Counted from the first letter of the stretch, positions 17,211 through 25,186 are shown. The stretch: DNA of 49,711 nucleotides from UMGS1484 sp045593325 (GCA_045593325.1 JAZNWL010000061.1:1-49711); one strand, 5' to 3'. Notes: a model not told the origin generated them from the letters alone. Numbers and translations: made by a program.

Positions 17211-18830
17211 ATGAACCTTTTGGGTATGCAGTTGGGGGCAGTTTCTGCCACCACGTGGATCACCATCCCTATGTTGATCTGCTTTTTCGGTTTAATGATT
17301 GGAGTTGGCTTTGCTTGCCGTAAACACTCCAAGAGTGTAGATAGTTTTGTGCTGGGCGGCCGTGCGGTTGGTCCCTGGCTTACCGCCTTTGCTTTTGGTA
17401 CTTCCTATTTTTCGGCGGTTATTTTTGTTGGTTATGCCGGGCAGTTCGGTTGGAATTTCGGGCTGGCTTCCACCTGGATCGGGCTGGGCAACGCCTTCAT
17501 CGGTTCGTTGTTAGCCTGGTCGGTATTGGGCCGTCGTACCCGGGTTATGACCCAACATTTAGGCTCCAAAACCATGCCTGACTTTTTTGAAAAACGGTAT
17601 AATTCCAAAAATTTGAAGGTTCTGGCCTCCTTTATTGTATTTGTCTTTTTGATTCCCTATACCGCTTCTCTTTACAACGGGCTTTCTTCATTGTTCAATA
17701 ATGTTTTTTCCATTCCTTACTGGGTTGTGGTAGTAATTATGGCGGTGCTTACCGGGGTTTACGTGATTTTCGGGGGCTACATGGCAACTGCCATCAACGA
17801 TTTCATTCAAGGGATCGTTATGTTGGTGGGTATTGTTGCGGTAATCTGGGCGGTGCTTGCTGAAAACGGCGGATTCTCTGCCGCGGTGAAAGCCCTTTCG
17901 GTTCACCCCGAAGCCGGCCCTGAATTTACTTCCTTCTTCGGGCCCAATCCCATATTCCTGTTCTTTGTGGTCATGCTGACTTCGCTGGGCACCTGGGGAC
18001 TTCCCCAGATGGTTGGGAAATTCTATGCCATTAAGGACGAAGATTCCATCAAAAAAGGTACCATTATTTCCACCGTGTTTGCCGTTGTGGTGGCAGGGGG
18101 CTGCTACTTCCTGGGCGGTTTCGGGAAACTGTATCACAGCCAAATGGTGGAAGGTGGCTTTATTTCTGATGCAGGGAAAGTCCTCTTTGACAAGGTGGTT
18201 CCCACCATGCTTTCCGATTTGGCGCCGGTGATCGTTGCCACGGTTATCGTGCTGGTACTGTCGGCTTCCATGTCTACCCTGTCTTCCCTGGTGCTGACTT
18301 CCGCTTCCACTCTTACCTTGGACGTGGTCAATCCCCGCTTGGAAAAGAAGGGAAAAACCAGCGAAAAACGCAGTGTATTGATCATGCGGTTGTTGATTGT
18401 ATTCTTCATTGTTCTTTCGGCTGTTATTGCCATTCTCAAAGACTCCATCTGGAAAGACAGTGTGTTTATTGCCCAGATGATGGGGGTTTCCTGGGGTGCT
18501 TTGGCAGGGGCATTTTTGGCTCCCTTCCTGTACGGTTTGTACTGGAAAAAGGTGACCAAAGCCGCTGTGGTTGCCAGCTTCATTTTCGGCACAGGGCTGG
18601 AAATTGTTCAACTGTGCATCAGCGTTGGCTGGCTTTCGGTGAATGGCGGCGTGTTGGGCTTCGTGTTCACCAACTCCCTGTATTCCGGGGTGTTCGCCAT
18701 GGTGGGCGGTTTGGTTTTGGTGCCCATTGTCAGTTTATTTACCAAGAAAACCTTGCCCCAGGGTGTGGAGGAAAAATTTGCCTGTTATGAAAAACAGGTG
18801 GTGTCCAAACAAAAAACCACTTTGGGATAA
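17211..18830 (+). CDS. Sodium:solute symporter (SSS family)
   Basis: 539 residues with about 13 membrane helices and SSS-family patterns: SVDSFVLGGRAVGPWLTAFAFGTSYFS split over residues 41-67, GYAGQFGWNFGLAS and IPYTASLYNGLSSL, plus a Ser/Thr-rich helix VLVLSASMSTLSSLVLTSAS at about 345-364 that contributes to the sodium site. It imports an organic solute with sodium. AAAGGAG precedes the ATG. It is divergent from, and apparently co-regulated with, the acyl-CoA synthetase/iorAB operon, so its substrate may be the acid (or its amino-acid precursor) that the operon handles; this is inference only. Confidence 0.9.
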   Translation: MNLLGMQLGAVSATTWITIPMLICFFGLMIGVGFACRKHSKSVDSFVLGGRAVGPWLTAFAFGTSYFSAVIFVGYAGQFGWNFGLASTWIGLGNAFIGSLLAWSVLGRRTRVMTQHLGSKTMPDFFEKRYNSKNLKVLASFIVFVFLIPYTASLYNGLSSLFNNVFSIPYWVVVVIMAVLTGVYVIFGGYMATAINDFIQGIVMLVGIVAVIWAVLAENGGFSAAVKALSVHPEAGPEFTSFFGPNPIFLFFVVMLTSLGTWGLPQMVGKFYAIKDEDSIKKGTIISTVFAVVVAGGCYFLGGFGKLYHSQMVEGGFISDAGKVLFDKVVPTMLSDLAPVIVATVIVLVLSASMSTLSSLVLTSASTLTLDVVNPRLEKKGKTSEKRSVLIMRLLIVFFIVLSAVIAILKDSIWKDSVFIAQMMGVSWGALAGAFLAPFLYGLYWKKVTKAAVVASFIFGTGLEIVQLCISVGWLSVNGGVLGFVFTNSLYSGVFAMVGGLVLVPIVSLFTKKTLPQGVEEKFACYEKQVVSKQKTTLG

Positions 18831-18943
18831 CATAGGATACAGAAAAAAGGCAGGTAGAATGAGCGGGTTTCCTAAGGACAGTTACCTTCAATAAAAACGG
18901 AATTTGGCACACAAATTCCCTGCTTGTGACAGTATAAGACAAA

Positions 18944-18990
18944 ACTACCCGAAGAAGAGAAAACAAACCTCTTTTTCGGGTAGTGCTTTT
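18944..18990 (+). terminator. Terminator-like hairpin downstream of the symporter gene
   Basis: ACTACCCGAA pairs with TTCGGGTAGT (10 bp), extended inward by AAGAG/CTCTT, and is followed by GCTTTTTAT. It lies 113 nt after the symporter stop and inside the MITE-like element. Confidence 0.6.
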
Positions 18991-18996
18991 TATATA

Positions 18997-19075
18997 GTGA
19001 TATTCTTTGCTACGCAAAGAGTGATATGATTGCCGACGGCAATCGTGATATTAAAACCTACGGTTTTAGTGATAT
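18997..19075. repeat. Hairpin array: GTGATAT every 24 bp with palindromic inserts
   Basis: GTGATAT occurs at 18997, 19021, 19045 and 19069, exactly 24 bp apart. The three 17-nt inserts are perfect palindromes with 7-bp stems and 3-nt loops, yet with unrelated sequences: TCTTTGC-TAC-GCAAAGA, GATTGCC-GAC-GGCAATC and TAAAACC-TAC-GGTTTTA. A reverse copy, ATATCAC, occurs at 19143-19149. Confidence 0.9.
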
Positions 19076-19234
19076 TTTATTCGCCTTTTAAAACTCGCAA
19101 AGCGAATAACACTCGGCGTTAGCCGAATATAACTGCGTAGCAATATCACTCGCCGCAAGGCGAATAAAACTGCCCAAGTGTCCTTAAGAACACTTGGGCA
19201 ACTCCCTGCCTTTTTCTATGAAATGAAATAGTAT

Positions 19235-19263
19235 TTGACAATATTCCCAAGGAATGTTATACT
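19235..19263 (+). promoter_or_regulatory. Sigma-A-type promoter of the small membrane protein gene
   Basis: TTGACA (19235-19240), 17 nt, TATACT (19258-19263), about 30 nt upstream of the start codon. Confidence 0.8.
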
Positions 19264-19295
19264 TTTAACAAACATACCGAAAGGATGGGTGTTCT

Positions 19296-19616
19296 ATGAG
19301 TGAACAAAAATTGGAAAATACCCTTTTGGAAAAATCCCGCATCAGCGAAGGGGACTGCCGCATTAAACTGCACGCTGTCACCGTTGCCCAGGCAGTTGGG
19401 TTTGCCTTTTCCATTGTGGTATTGATTCTGGAAATTATTTTCAGCGCATCGTTGATGTTCGGCTTTGCCTGTCTTGGCACGTGCTTTGTCATGTCCGGGG
19501 TGGAAAAATGGCTGACTTTCTTCACTTTAAAAAATAAAAACGATCTGCTCACCGCATTGGTTGACTCGGCGGCTTTTGTAGCTTGCGTTTTATTTGTGGT
19601 GCTGGGCATTTTATAA
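19296..19616 (+). CDS. Small membrane protein of unknown function
   Basis: 106 residues, start set by GAAAGGATGGG. A hydrophilic N-terminus (about 1-27) is followed by three or four hydrophobic segments (about 30-48, 52-68, 85-106) separated by a short basic loop with KWLTFFTLKNKND. I do not recognise the family with confidence; it resembles small DUF6442-type proteins of Firmicutes, from memory only. It has its own promoter and terminator, so it is a single-gene unit. A true protein is likely because of the good start signals and clean topology. Confidence 0.7.
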   Translation: MSEQKLENTLLEKSRISEGDCRIKLHAVTVAQAVGFAFSIVVLILEIIFSASLMFGFACLGTCFVMSGVEKWLTFFTLKNKNDLLTALVDSAAFVACVLFVVLGIL

Positions 19617-19626
19617 TCAAGATTGG

Positions 19627-19662
19627 AACAAAACCATCGGTTCAACCGGTGGTTTTGTTTTT
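19627..19662 (+). terminator. Rho-independent terminator
   Basis: AACAAAACCATCGG pairs with CCGGTGGTTTTGTT (one T-G wobble), loop TTCAA, followed by T residues. Confidence 0.88.
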
Positions 19663-19725
19663 GATATTACATTTGTGCAAATTTAACAAAAAACCATAAA
19701 ATCAAAGAAAAATATGTTCAAAATG

Positions 19726-19754
19726 TTGACGCCGAACCGACTCTTTTGTATACT
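19726..19754 (+). promoter_or_regulatory. Promoter of the secreted CHAT-like/dockerin pair
   Basis: TTGACG (19726-19731), 17 nt, TATACT (19749-19754). The ribosome site AAAAGGAG and ATG 19802 follow. Confidence 0.75.
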
Positions 19755-19801
19755 ATCAATAGAACCATTGTTCATAAAATATTAAAAGGAGTGAATCGGC
19801 A

Positions 19802-20503
19802 ATGAAGAAAATGATTTGTATAATTTTGTGTATGGTGTTATTGTTTGGCATTGTTTCGCCGGCAACTGCCAATGAGTCAATGCTAGTGGAATCTGTGTCA
19901 ACAGTGAAAGTCGTCAAACCCATTGCCTACACTCATGATTTTGATGGGTACAGTAATGTGGTTGGAGTGTTGAATTCCGACGGTACGAAAACAGCTTACT
20001 TGTTTTCTTCTGCTGAACAAGTAGAGCAAATTGATTCTTTAACAGGCTTGATTAGTTCGCCGGAAGAACAGTTGCAAAGAATGAATGCTGCCCAAAGTCG
20101 TGCTATTTCTAAGCCTACCATCGTGGATGCACCTGTGTATTCTAATTATCCAACTATGAATTATAACGCCAGTTCCACAATGTTTATTGGAGGCTCCGAT
20201 GAAGCCTATGGCTATGGTAGAGTGTATATAAAAACTGATGTATCCGCTTTAGATAATACAGGGATAGCCTACAGTGATATCATCAGTGCCAGTTTGAATT
20301 TTACAGAACGCCAAGAAATAGAGGATGAAAACCGGGCAGCCACCATAGAGGCATATTTGGTTAAAGAATCTTGGGATGAAACAGAAATTACTTGGAACGA
20401 TCGTGCTGAGTACTACAATGGCGAATTGATTGGGTGTACGAATGCAGGGTTTAATCAGAGTTATGAAGACATTACTACTCATCCGTGTAAAATATATATA
20501 TAA
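19802..20503 (+). CDS. Secreted DNRLRE-ricin-CHAT-like protein, N-terminal part (frameshifted)
   Basis: 233 codons. Residues 1-23 form a signal peptide (MKKMICIILCMVLLFGIVSPATA). From about 108 the sequence matches the DNRLRE/CBM96-like jelly-roll domain: SSTMFIGGSDEAYGYGRVYI, then SLNFTERQE and ESWDETEITWNDRAE. The domain is cut by a TAA stop inside an (AT)5A tract at 20492-20502. Removing one AT pair reads straight through into the next frame (Y-I-T-K-A-V-M-A-W-L), which is the expected C-terminal strand of the same domain, so this and the following open frame are one gene of about 825 residues. The gene is AT-rich compared with its neighbours. Confidence 0.85.
   Translation: MKKMICIILCMVLLFGIVSPATANESMLVESVSTVKVVKPIAYTHDFDGYSNVVGVLNSDGTKTAYLFSSAEQVEQIDSLTGLISSPEEQLQRMNAAQSRAISKPTIVDAPVYSNYPTMNYNASSTMFIGGSDEAYGYGRVYIKTDVSALDNTGIAYSDIISASLNFTERQEIEDENRAATIEAYLVKESWDETEITWNDRAEYYNGELIGCTNAGFNQSYEDITTHPCKIYI
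20492..20502 (+). repeat. AT-dinucleotide tract at the frameshift
   Basis: Eleven bases of alternating A and T at the exact point where the reading frame breaks. Loss of one dinucleotide restores the frame. The cause could be slippage, phase variation, a fixed null mutation or a sequencing/assembly error. Confidence 0.85.
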
Positions 20504-20514
20504 CCAAGGCTGTA

Positions 20515-22281
20515 ATGGCGTGGTTGCAAGGGATGAACAATTATGGAATCATGTTAAAAGAAAGAGAAGATAAATATGAAATGTCTTTTTACACAGCTAA
20601 TTGTTCCGATGTAGAAGACCGTTTGTATATAACAATCAATTACACCGGTCTTTCTGAACAATCGGCCTATAATTATGGGCAAGGGATTGTGAATGAAAGT
20701 TCATATTATATTGTGAATCGCAAAACCGGACAATATTTAACTGCTACTTCGGCAACTACGGGAACAAGTATTACTCAACAAGATTTTCGTGATGATTACG
20801 CCCAAACACAACAGTGGAAATTTACTGAAACCACCTCCATTGCAAGTTATAAAATTTCATTGGGAAATACAGGGTTGTGTTTGAAAAATACAGCCGGTGC
20901 TTTTGGCAGTGTCATTAAATTGGGGGATGATTTAACAATCAGTGCGCAAACATGGCGTGCATTTCGAAATTGGAATGGGACTTATCGTTTTCAGTCCAAA
21001 TTATCTCCGTATGGTTCTATAAAAGAAGAAAATAATGCGGATTCTATAATTCAAAGGCAATACACTTGTGACTTAAATTATGATGACGAATGGACATTGA
21101 TTCCTGTTCAAAAACAAAGAGCATCGTTTTTCGATTTTAATATAAGCGGTGATATTAACACTACCTACGGAACCGGGGTAATGAGGTCACAATCACAAGC
21201 GTTAGCGGGATATACAACTGCGTCCCGATATACCAATTCACAAGCCGCAAGGGCATTTGAGCACTTGAAAGTAACCAATATGTTTTATTATTCCGGGCAT
21301 GGTAGTCCCGGCGAGTTGAATTTCTATAATGCAAATAAAGTAAGTCAAGGGGATTTGGTTGTTGCAAACGATCTGGTGGAAAATAGTGATTTAGATGTTT
21401 CCATAGAAACTTTAACGCACAATAGTTTGGCACAGTTACAATTAGCTGTGTTAGCCAGTTGTGATACCGGAAGAGATGCCATTCTTAATGGCAGGTATCT
21501 TGATGAAAATATGACAGGACGGCTATATTGGTTAGGAGCTCACAATGTTATAAGTCATTTTCACGAAACCATTCAACCATACGATACAATGTGGTTAAGT
21601 GCGTTTATGACCGATGTTTTGTTAGGACGTACATTGAAAAACGCAAAACAAAAGGCGGATTATAACGTGTATGATGATTTTAGAGGGGATTTATATAAAC
21701 CTTATGGAAATTTAAATGAACGTCACGATTTAGGGGATGAAAGTTATCGTCCGGGATTTACTCCTGCTCATGCACTTGCTCAGCGGACATATGGTTATAA
21801 CGAAACACCGAGTTTGTCATTAAGTTTAAAGCCATCTGCGTCAACAACAGATGTGGTCTATGATAATCAAACCGGGAGCGCTATGACTATAAAATTTGGG
21901 TTACCAAAAGATCCTAATCAAAATGATAGCGAAGAGTCGCATATATATGATGTGTATGTAGATTCGTATGGTGGCATTTATTGGTATTATACCGGAACAG
22001 ACACTTTACATTCCTATGAACCTTTTACTGATAAAGTTGAATTGGGTGAGACAGTGGTAAATCCCACAAGTGCTATGGAGCGTGCAATGGCTTTTTTAAG
22101 TGCCGTAGGATATGATGTTTCTGGTTGCTCGATTGAAACATCCAATCAATTTTCAAAAAACTATACCATTGTTTTTGATTTGGATAATAATGCAGCAGAA
22201 AAGCTGGTGTTTCATATGCAATCTGATGTGTCGGGGGAGGTACACATTATCAGTTTCACGGCGTATAATTACAGTAGATAA
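20515..22281 (+). CDS. Secreted DNRLRE-ricin-CHAT-like protein, C-terminal part (frameshifted)
   Basis: 588 codons counted from ATG 20515, which is an internal codon rather than a real start: no ribosome site precedes it. Residues 1-43 finish the DNRLRE domain (VMAWLQGMNNYGIMLK). Residues about 61-198 form a ricin-type beta-trefoil (YYIVNRKTGQYLTA, QQWKF, EWTLIPV). Residues about 215-395 look like a clan CD (CHAT/caspase-like) peptidase: FYYSGHGSPGELNF with His262 and LAVLASCDTGR with Cys316, then GAHNVISHFHE and an Ala/Lys-rich terminal helix. The last 150 residues are unassigned. Inferred role: a secreted glycan-binding protease or self-processing protein. The dockerin gene starts 14 nt downstream. 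Confidence 0.8.
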   Translation: MAWLQGMNNYGIMLKEREDKYEMSFYTANCSDVEDRLYITINYTGLSEQSAYNYGQGIVNESSYYIVNRKTGQYLTATSATTGTSITQQDFRDDYAQTQQWKFTETTSIASYKISLGNTGLCLKNTAGAFGSVIKLGDDLTISAQTWRAFRNWNGTYRFQSKLSPYGSIKEENNADSIIQRQYTCDLNYDDEWTLIPVQKQRASFFDFNISGDINTTYGTGVMRSQSQALAGYTTASRYTNSQAARAFEHLKVTNMFYYSGHGSPGELNFYNANKVSQGDLVVANDLVENSDLDVSIETLTHNSLAQLQLAVLASCDTGRDAILNGRYLDENMTGRLYWLGAHNVISHFHETIQPYDTMWLSAFMTDVLLGRTLKNAKQKADYNVYDDFRGDLYKPYGNLNERHDLGDESYRPGFTPAHALAQRTYGYNETPSLSLSLKPSASTTDVVYDNQTGSAMTIKFGLPKDPNQNDSEESHIYDVYVDSYGGIYWYYTGTDTLHSYEPFTDKVELGETVVNPTSAMERAMAFLSAVGYDVSGCSIETSNQFSKNYTIVFDLDNNAAEKLVFHMQSDVSGEVHIISFTAYNYSR

Positions 22282-22295
22282 GGAGGATGATGCAG

Positions 22296-23006
22296 ATGAA
22301 AAAACGAATCATTTCAATGGTTGTTGCCATTTTTTTGATCACTCTTTTATTTGCCACACCTGTTCAGGCCATCTCGTTAAATACCTTCAGTAGATATGCG
22401 CGACAACAAGCCGGTTCCGAGTTTATTGCGGGTGAAAGTAAGTATCATCTCGGCTCCTGGGAATATTGGCGGGTTCGTGTTTATGAGGAGAAATCTTGGA
22501 CCGGTGTCAACCGACCGGAGAAGCTGATGGGGGATGCTAATATTGACGGAAAAGTGGATGCCCGAGATGCTTTGGTTGCTTTATATTTTGGATTATACGG
22601 GAATAATCAAACACTGGATGTTGCTTGGCCTTCTAAAACGCCAACTGTTATAGGATGGAATAGTGCTTTTTATTCTTCCTATAAAGAAGGGACATTGGAA
22701 AAGAAAATAAATTCTGATGTTTTTTGTTGGCAATATTGCCGATACAATTCCCCGTTTTTTGCTGACGTGACTAAGGATTGCGTGGTCAATGCTAAGGATG
22801 CTTTGGAAATTTTAAAATATTCAGTGGGGAAAGCCAAGAATTTCCCTGTGGGCGATTTCACAACCATTAGCAGAGATTTTCGGTATTATCCTTGGCCTAC
22901 TGAGTATTATCCCGGAATTTTCGATGATTTAAGGATCGATATGAACGACCAAGAATTTTGCGAAAAGTACAACTTTGAGTTGGCGGTAACGCCAACGGAT
23001 AAATAA
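22296..23006 (+). CDS. Secreted protein with a split dockerin-like domain
   Basis: 236 residues. ATG 22296 is chosen because AGGAGG (22281-22286) lies 9 nt upstream; ATGs at 22287 and 22290 are too close. Residues 1-24 are a signal peptide ending in VQA. Two dockerin F-hand halves are present but far apart: GDANIDGKVDARDALVAL (about residue 79) and ADVTKDCVVNAKDALEILKY (about residue 156). The linker is about 55 residues against about 14 in the dockerin of the protein at 25301. In the second loop Cys replaces the usual Gly. No other domain is recognised. It forms an operon with the frameshifted CHAT-like gene. Confidence 0.78.
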   Translation: MKKRIISMVVAIFLITLLFATPVQAISLNTFSRYARQQAGSEFIAGESKYHLGSWEYWRVRVYEEKSWTGVNRPEKLMGDANIDGKVDARDALVALYFGLYGNNQTLDVAWPSKTPTVIGWNSAFYSSYKEGTLEKKINSDVFCWQYCRYNSPFFADVTKDCVVNAKDALEILKYSVGKAKNFPVGDFTTISRDFRYYPWPTEYYPGIFDDLRIDMNDQEFCEKYNFELAVTPTDK

Positions 23007-23008
23007 AT

Positions 23009-23052
23009 AAAAAATTCCTGGGTCTGTATTAACAGACCCAGGAAATTTTTTT
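23009..23052. terminator. Bidirectional terminator between convergent genes
   Basis: TTCCTGGGTCTGT (23015-23027) pairs with ACAGACCCAGGAA (23032-23044), loop ATTA, A-rich on the left and T-rich on the right. It serves the dockerin gene (plus) and the GH42-like gene (minus). Confidence 0.9.
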
Positions 23053-23059
23053 GCTTGTT

Positions 23060-25156
23060 TTATTTTTCCAACCGTACTACGGTGCTTTGGTTGGGCTCCA
23101 ATTCAAAGCAAAGGGTACCGTTTTCCAAGGCAACGGGAGCTTCATTGTAAATGGAAGTCACTTTAGTGAATTCTTTGGAAAGGAGAGGTACCGAACCTTT
23201 GGCGGTTTGGTTACCGCTGTTGATGAGGATCACAGCGGTGCCGGCATCGGCGGTGAGGAAACTGTATTTTACGCCGGGTGCGGTGCAAAGGTTTTGCACA
23301 ACCCCTGCTTCTTTGCAGACCTTCAGCACAATTTCTTTTGCCACGGGGCTGTTGTTGCCTTTATCGTTGGATTTCAAGTCGTCGGCAATCAAACTCTTTT
23401 GAGAATGGCAAAGTCCTAAGTTGACCCCACTGAGCACTGCCCGACCGTTGCCGTAACGGTTGGAGAGAATGGCCGGGGAACCGTCGGCATAGGCAACCAA
23501 AACGTCAGCGGTAACCTCTTTATACAATTCCTTTTGATGGTTGCCGGAAATGGCTCTGCCATCGGCAAAGGTTACGTTGCCTTCAAACCGTTGATCGTCC
23601 TGCTTGCAACCGAAAATTTCCTGGAAGCCAAACCCGGGAATGTGATAGGAAAGCACCATGTCTGCATCGAACATGCCGAACATCGGGTCGGAAAGTAAGG
23701 TGCCGCCGTTTTTCACGTATTCTTTCAAGGCTTCTGCCAGGTTGGGAGAAACCGCATAGGCACAGGGCAGAACAATGACTTTATACTGGGAAAGATCCCC
23801 AAAGAATTCTTCGTGGATAATATCCACGTTAATGTTTTCTTCCCAGAACATACGGTAGTACCCTGCCACACAGTCGGTGGCAAATTTATTGTCCCGCAGG
23901 TTGTTGCACCAGCTGGCAAGGTAACCACGAATGCTGAAGACGATCCCCACCTGGGATTTTTCAATGGAAGAATGGGAGAAAATGTCTTCGTTGGCGGTGA
24001 TGGCTTTGCACAGTTTTCCTGCCCGGCGGGACAGGTTGGTTTCACTGCCGTCGGTATGGGTCAAAGCATAGCCGTTGATTTCCGCGCCGTGGCGTTCTCT
24101 TCTGAACTGCCAGTAAAGAAGACCTCTTGCCCCTTGACGCAGGGATTCCAGGGAGAATTTGTCAAAGGTGTTATCGTCTACTCTGCCGTGGGCAAAAAGC
24201 CCTGTACCGCACATCCCGGCGGTGAGTTCCGATTGCCAATATTCTTTGCCGTTAGCGGCACAACGGGTGGCGGCACTGCCCATGCCCAGGTAAACGCAAT
24301 CGTTGGCGCTGCCGGGGAAGGCACTGTAACCCCATTTGTCGAAAATGGCGGCATTTTTCCAGTCGTCAAATGCCATGCCCCCAAGGTTGGCGCAGGTAAT
24401 GGCGCCGCCGCCCCAGGAGTGGGCAATCACGGGAACGTTGGTACGGGCTTTAATGACCTTGGTGCGGTAGGCGATCTCATGGGCAATATTGTCCATGGTG
24501 AACAAACGGAAATCGGTGTAGTTGCTGTATGCGTTGGTCCAGCGGGGGGGACGCACTTCGCTGAAATCATGGAAGAAATGACCCCAAGCCCGATTCAGAT
24601 TGTCAATGGTCTGATATTTGTTTTGAAGCCAATGCTGAAATTCTTTGATACTGGCAGGGCAGTAGCAGTAGCCACCTGCCGCGCCGTCTACCCATTGATG
24701 GGGTTCGTTCATGGGTTCGTAGAAAGCAACGTTATCGTGCTTTACGGTTTCGGCAAGCACCCCTTCAATAAAGCGTTTTTCAATTTCTTTGACTTCATCA
24801 TGGTCAAAGCAAAGGCCGGGCCAACCGCCGCTGGGGGTGTTGGGACGAATGGCAGGTTCAAAACTCTTGCCGTTCTGGTCTACGTAATAATACTGGGGAT
24901 ATTTGGCAATAGCCCAGGCAGGGGCGGCGTGTAAATGGAATAATAATCCCACTTGCAGATCATGCTTTTTGGCGCAGGTCAGCAACCGATTGATAAAATC
25001 GGTGTCGATTTTTCCTTCTTCCCGCTCCAGAGCGTTCCACACCAACCACACCCGAATGGTGTTGAAGCCATAGGCTTTCATTTGGGCCATATCTTTTTCC
25101 CATTGGTCTTCGGCAGGGGTTGCCCCCCGAAGATATTGGGTACCGAAAACGAACAT
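23060..25156 (-). CDS. Beta-galactosidase-like glycoside hydrolase, GH42 type
   Basis: 698 residues without a signal peptide, so cytoplasmic. The N-terminal TIM barrel has the GH42 pattern FNTIRVWLVWNALEREEGK, the predicted acid/base Glu151 in YEPMNEPHQW and the predicted nucleophile Glu310 in YWQSELTAG. A Rossmann-like trimerisation domain follows from about residue 390 (VGIVFS, YKVIVLPCAYAVSPNLAEAL, GGTLLSDP), then a small beta domain ending the protein. GH42 enzymes release terminal beta-galactose or related sugars from oligosaccharides after uptake. No transporter is adjacent. The start follows AAAGGAG and a good promoter. Substrate specificity is not certain. Confidence 0.85.
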   Translation of the reverse strand: MFVFGTQYLRGATPAEDQWEKDMAQMKAYGFNTIRVWLVWNALEREEGKIDTDFINRLLTCAKKHDLQVGLLFHLHAAPAWAIAKYPQYYYVDQNGKSFEPAIRPNTPSGGWPGLCFDHDEVKEIEKRFIEGVLAETVKHDNVAFYEPMNEPHQWVDGAAGGYCYCPASIKEFQHWLQNKYQTIDNLNRAWGHFFHDFSEVRPPRWTNAYSNYTDFRLFTMDNIAHEIAYRTKVIKARTNVPVIAHSWGGGAITCANLGGMAFDDWKNAAIFDKWGYSAFPGSANDCVYLGMGSAATRCAANGKEYWQSELTAGMCGTGLFAHGRVDDNTFDKFSLESLRQGARGLLYWQFRRERHGAEINGYALTHTDGSETNLSRRAGKLCKAITANEDIFSHSSIEKSQVGIVFSIRGYLASWCNNLRDNKFATDCVAGYYRMFWEENINVDIIHEEFFGDLSQYKVIVLPCAYAVSPNLAEALKEYVKNGGTLLSDPMFGMFDADMVLSYHIPGFGFQEIFGCKQDDQRFEGNVTFADGRAISGNHQKELYKEVTADVLVAYADGSPAILSNRYGNGRAVLSGVNLGLCHSQKSLIADDLKSNDKGNNSPVAKEIVLKVCKEAGVVQNLCTAPGVKYSFLTADAGTAVILINSGNQTAKGSVPLLSKEFTKVTSIYNEAPVALENGTLCFELEPNQSTVVRLEK

Positions 25157-25186
25157 AAATTGTCACTCCTTTAAGGAATTTTTCTT

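Larger units (their letters stand above)
18841..19217. mobile_element. MITE-like hairpin-rich intergenic element
   Basis: The 465-bp gap 18831-19295 holds no gene. Most of it is an element bounded by inverted ends: AGAAAAAAGGCAGG (18841-18854) and CCTGCCTTTTTCT (19205-19217), matching over 13 nt. Inside, from left to right: a long hairpin with T run (18944-18990), a 24-bp-period hairpin array (18997-19075), several smaller hairpins including TCGGC-GTTA-GCCGA (19113-19126) and TCGCC-GCAA-GGCGA (19150-19163), and an 11-bp stem TGCCCAAGTGT/ACACTTGGGCA (19171-19200). There is no transposase and no clear target duplication. A non-autonomous repeat is the best reading. Confidence 0.6.

Noticed and set aside
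18997..19200. CRISPR-like periodic array
   Set aside because: The repeated part is only 7 nt and the inserts are 17-nt palindromes, not unrelated spacers. No cas genes are nearby.
18831..19230. Target-site duplication around the MITE-like element
   Set aside because: The flanking bases (GGATAC on the left, ATGAAA on the right) do not match convincingly.
20515..20520. ATG 20515 as an independent gene start
   Set aside because: It has no ribosome site and lies in the middle of the DNRLRE domain. The open frame extends upstream through the AT tract and fits the preceding frame.
23813..24934. 373-codon plus-strand open frame opposite the GH42-like gene
   Set aside because: It is a shadow frame. 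The minus-strand gene has the domain motifs, promoter and ribosome site; the opposite frame has none.
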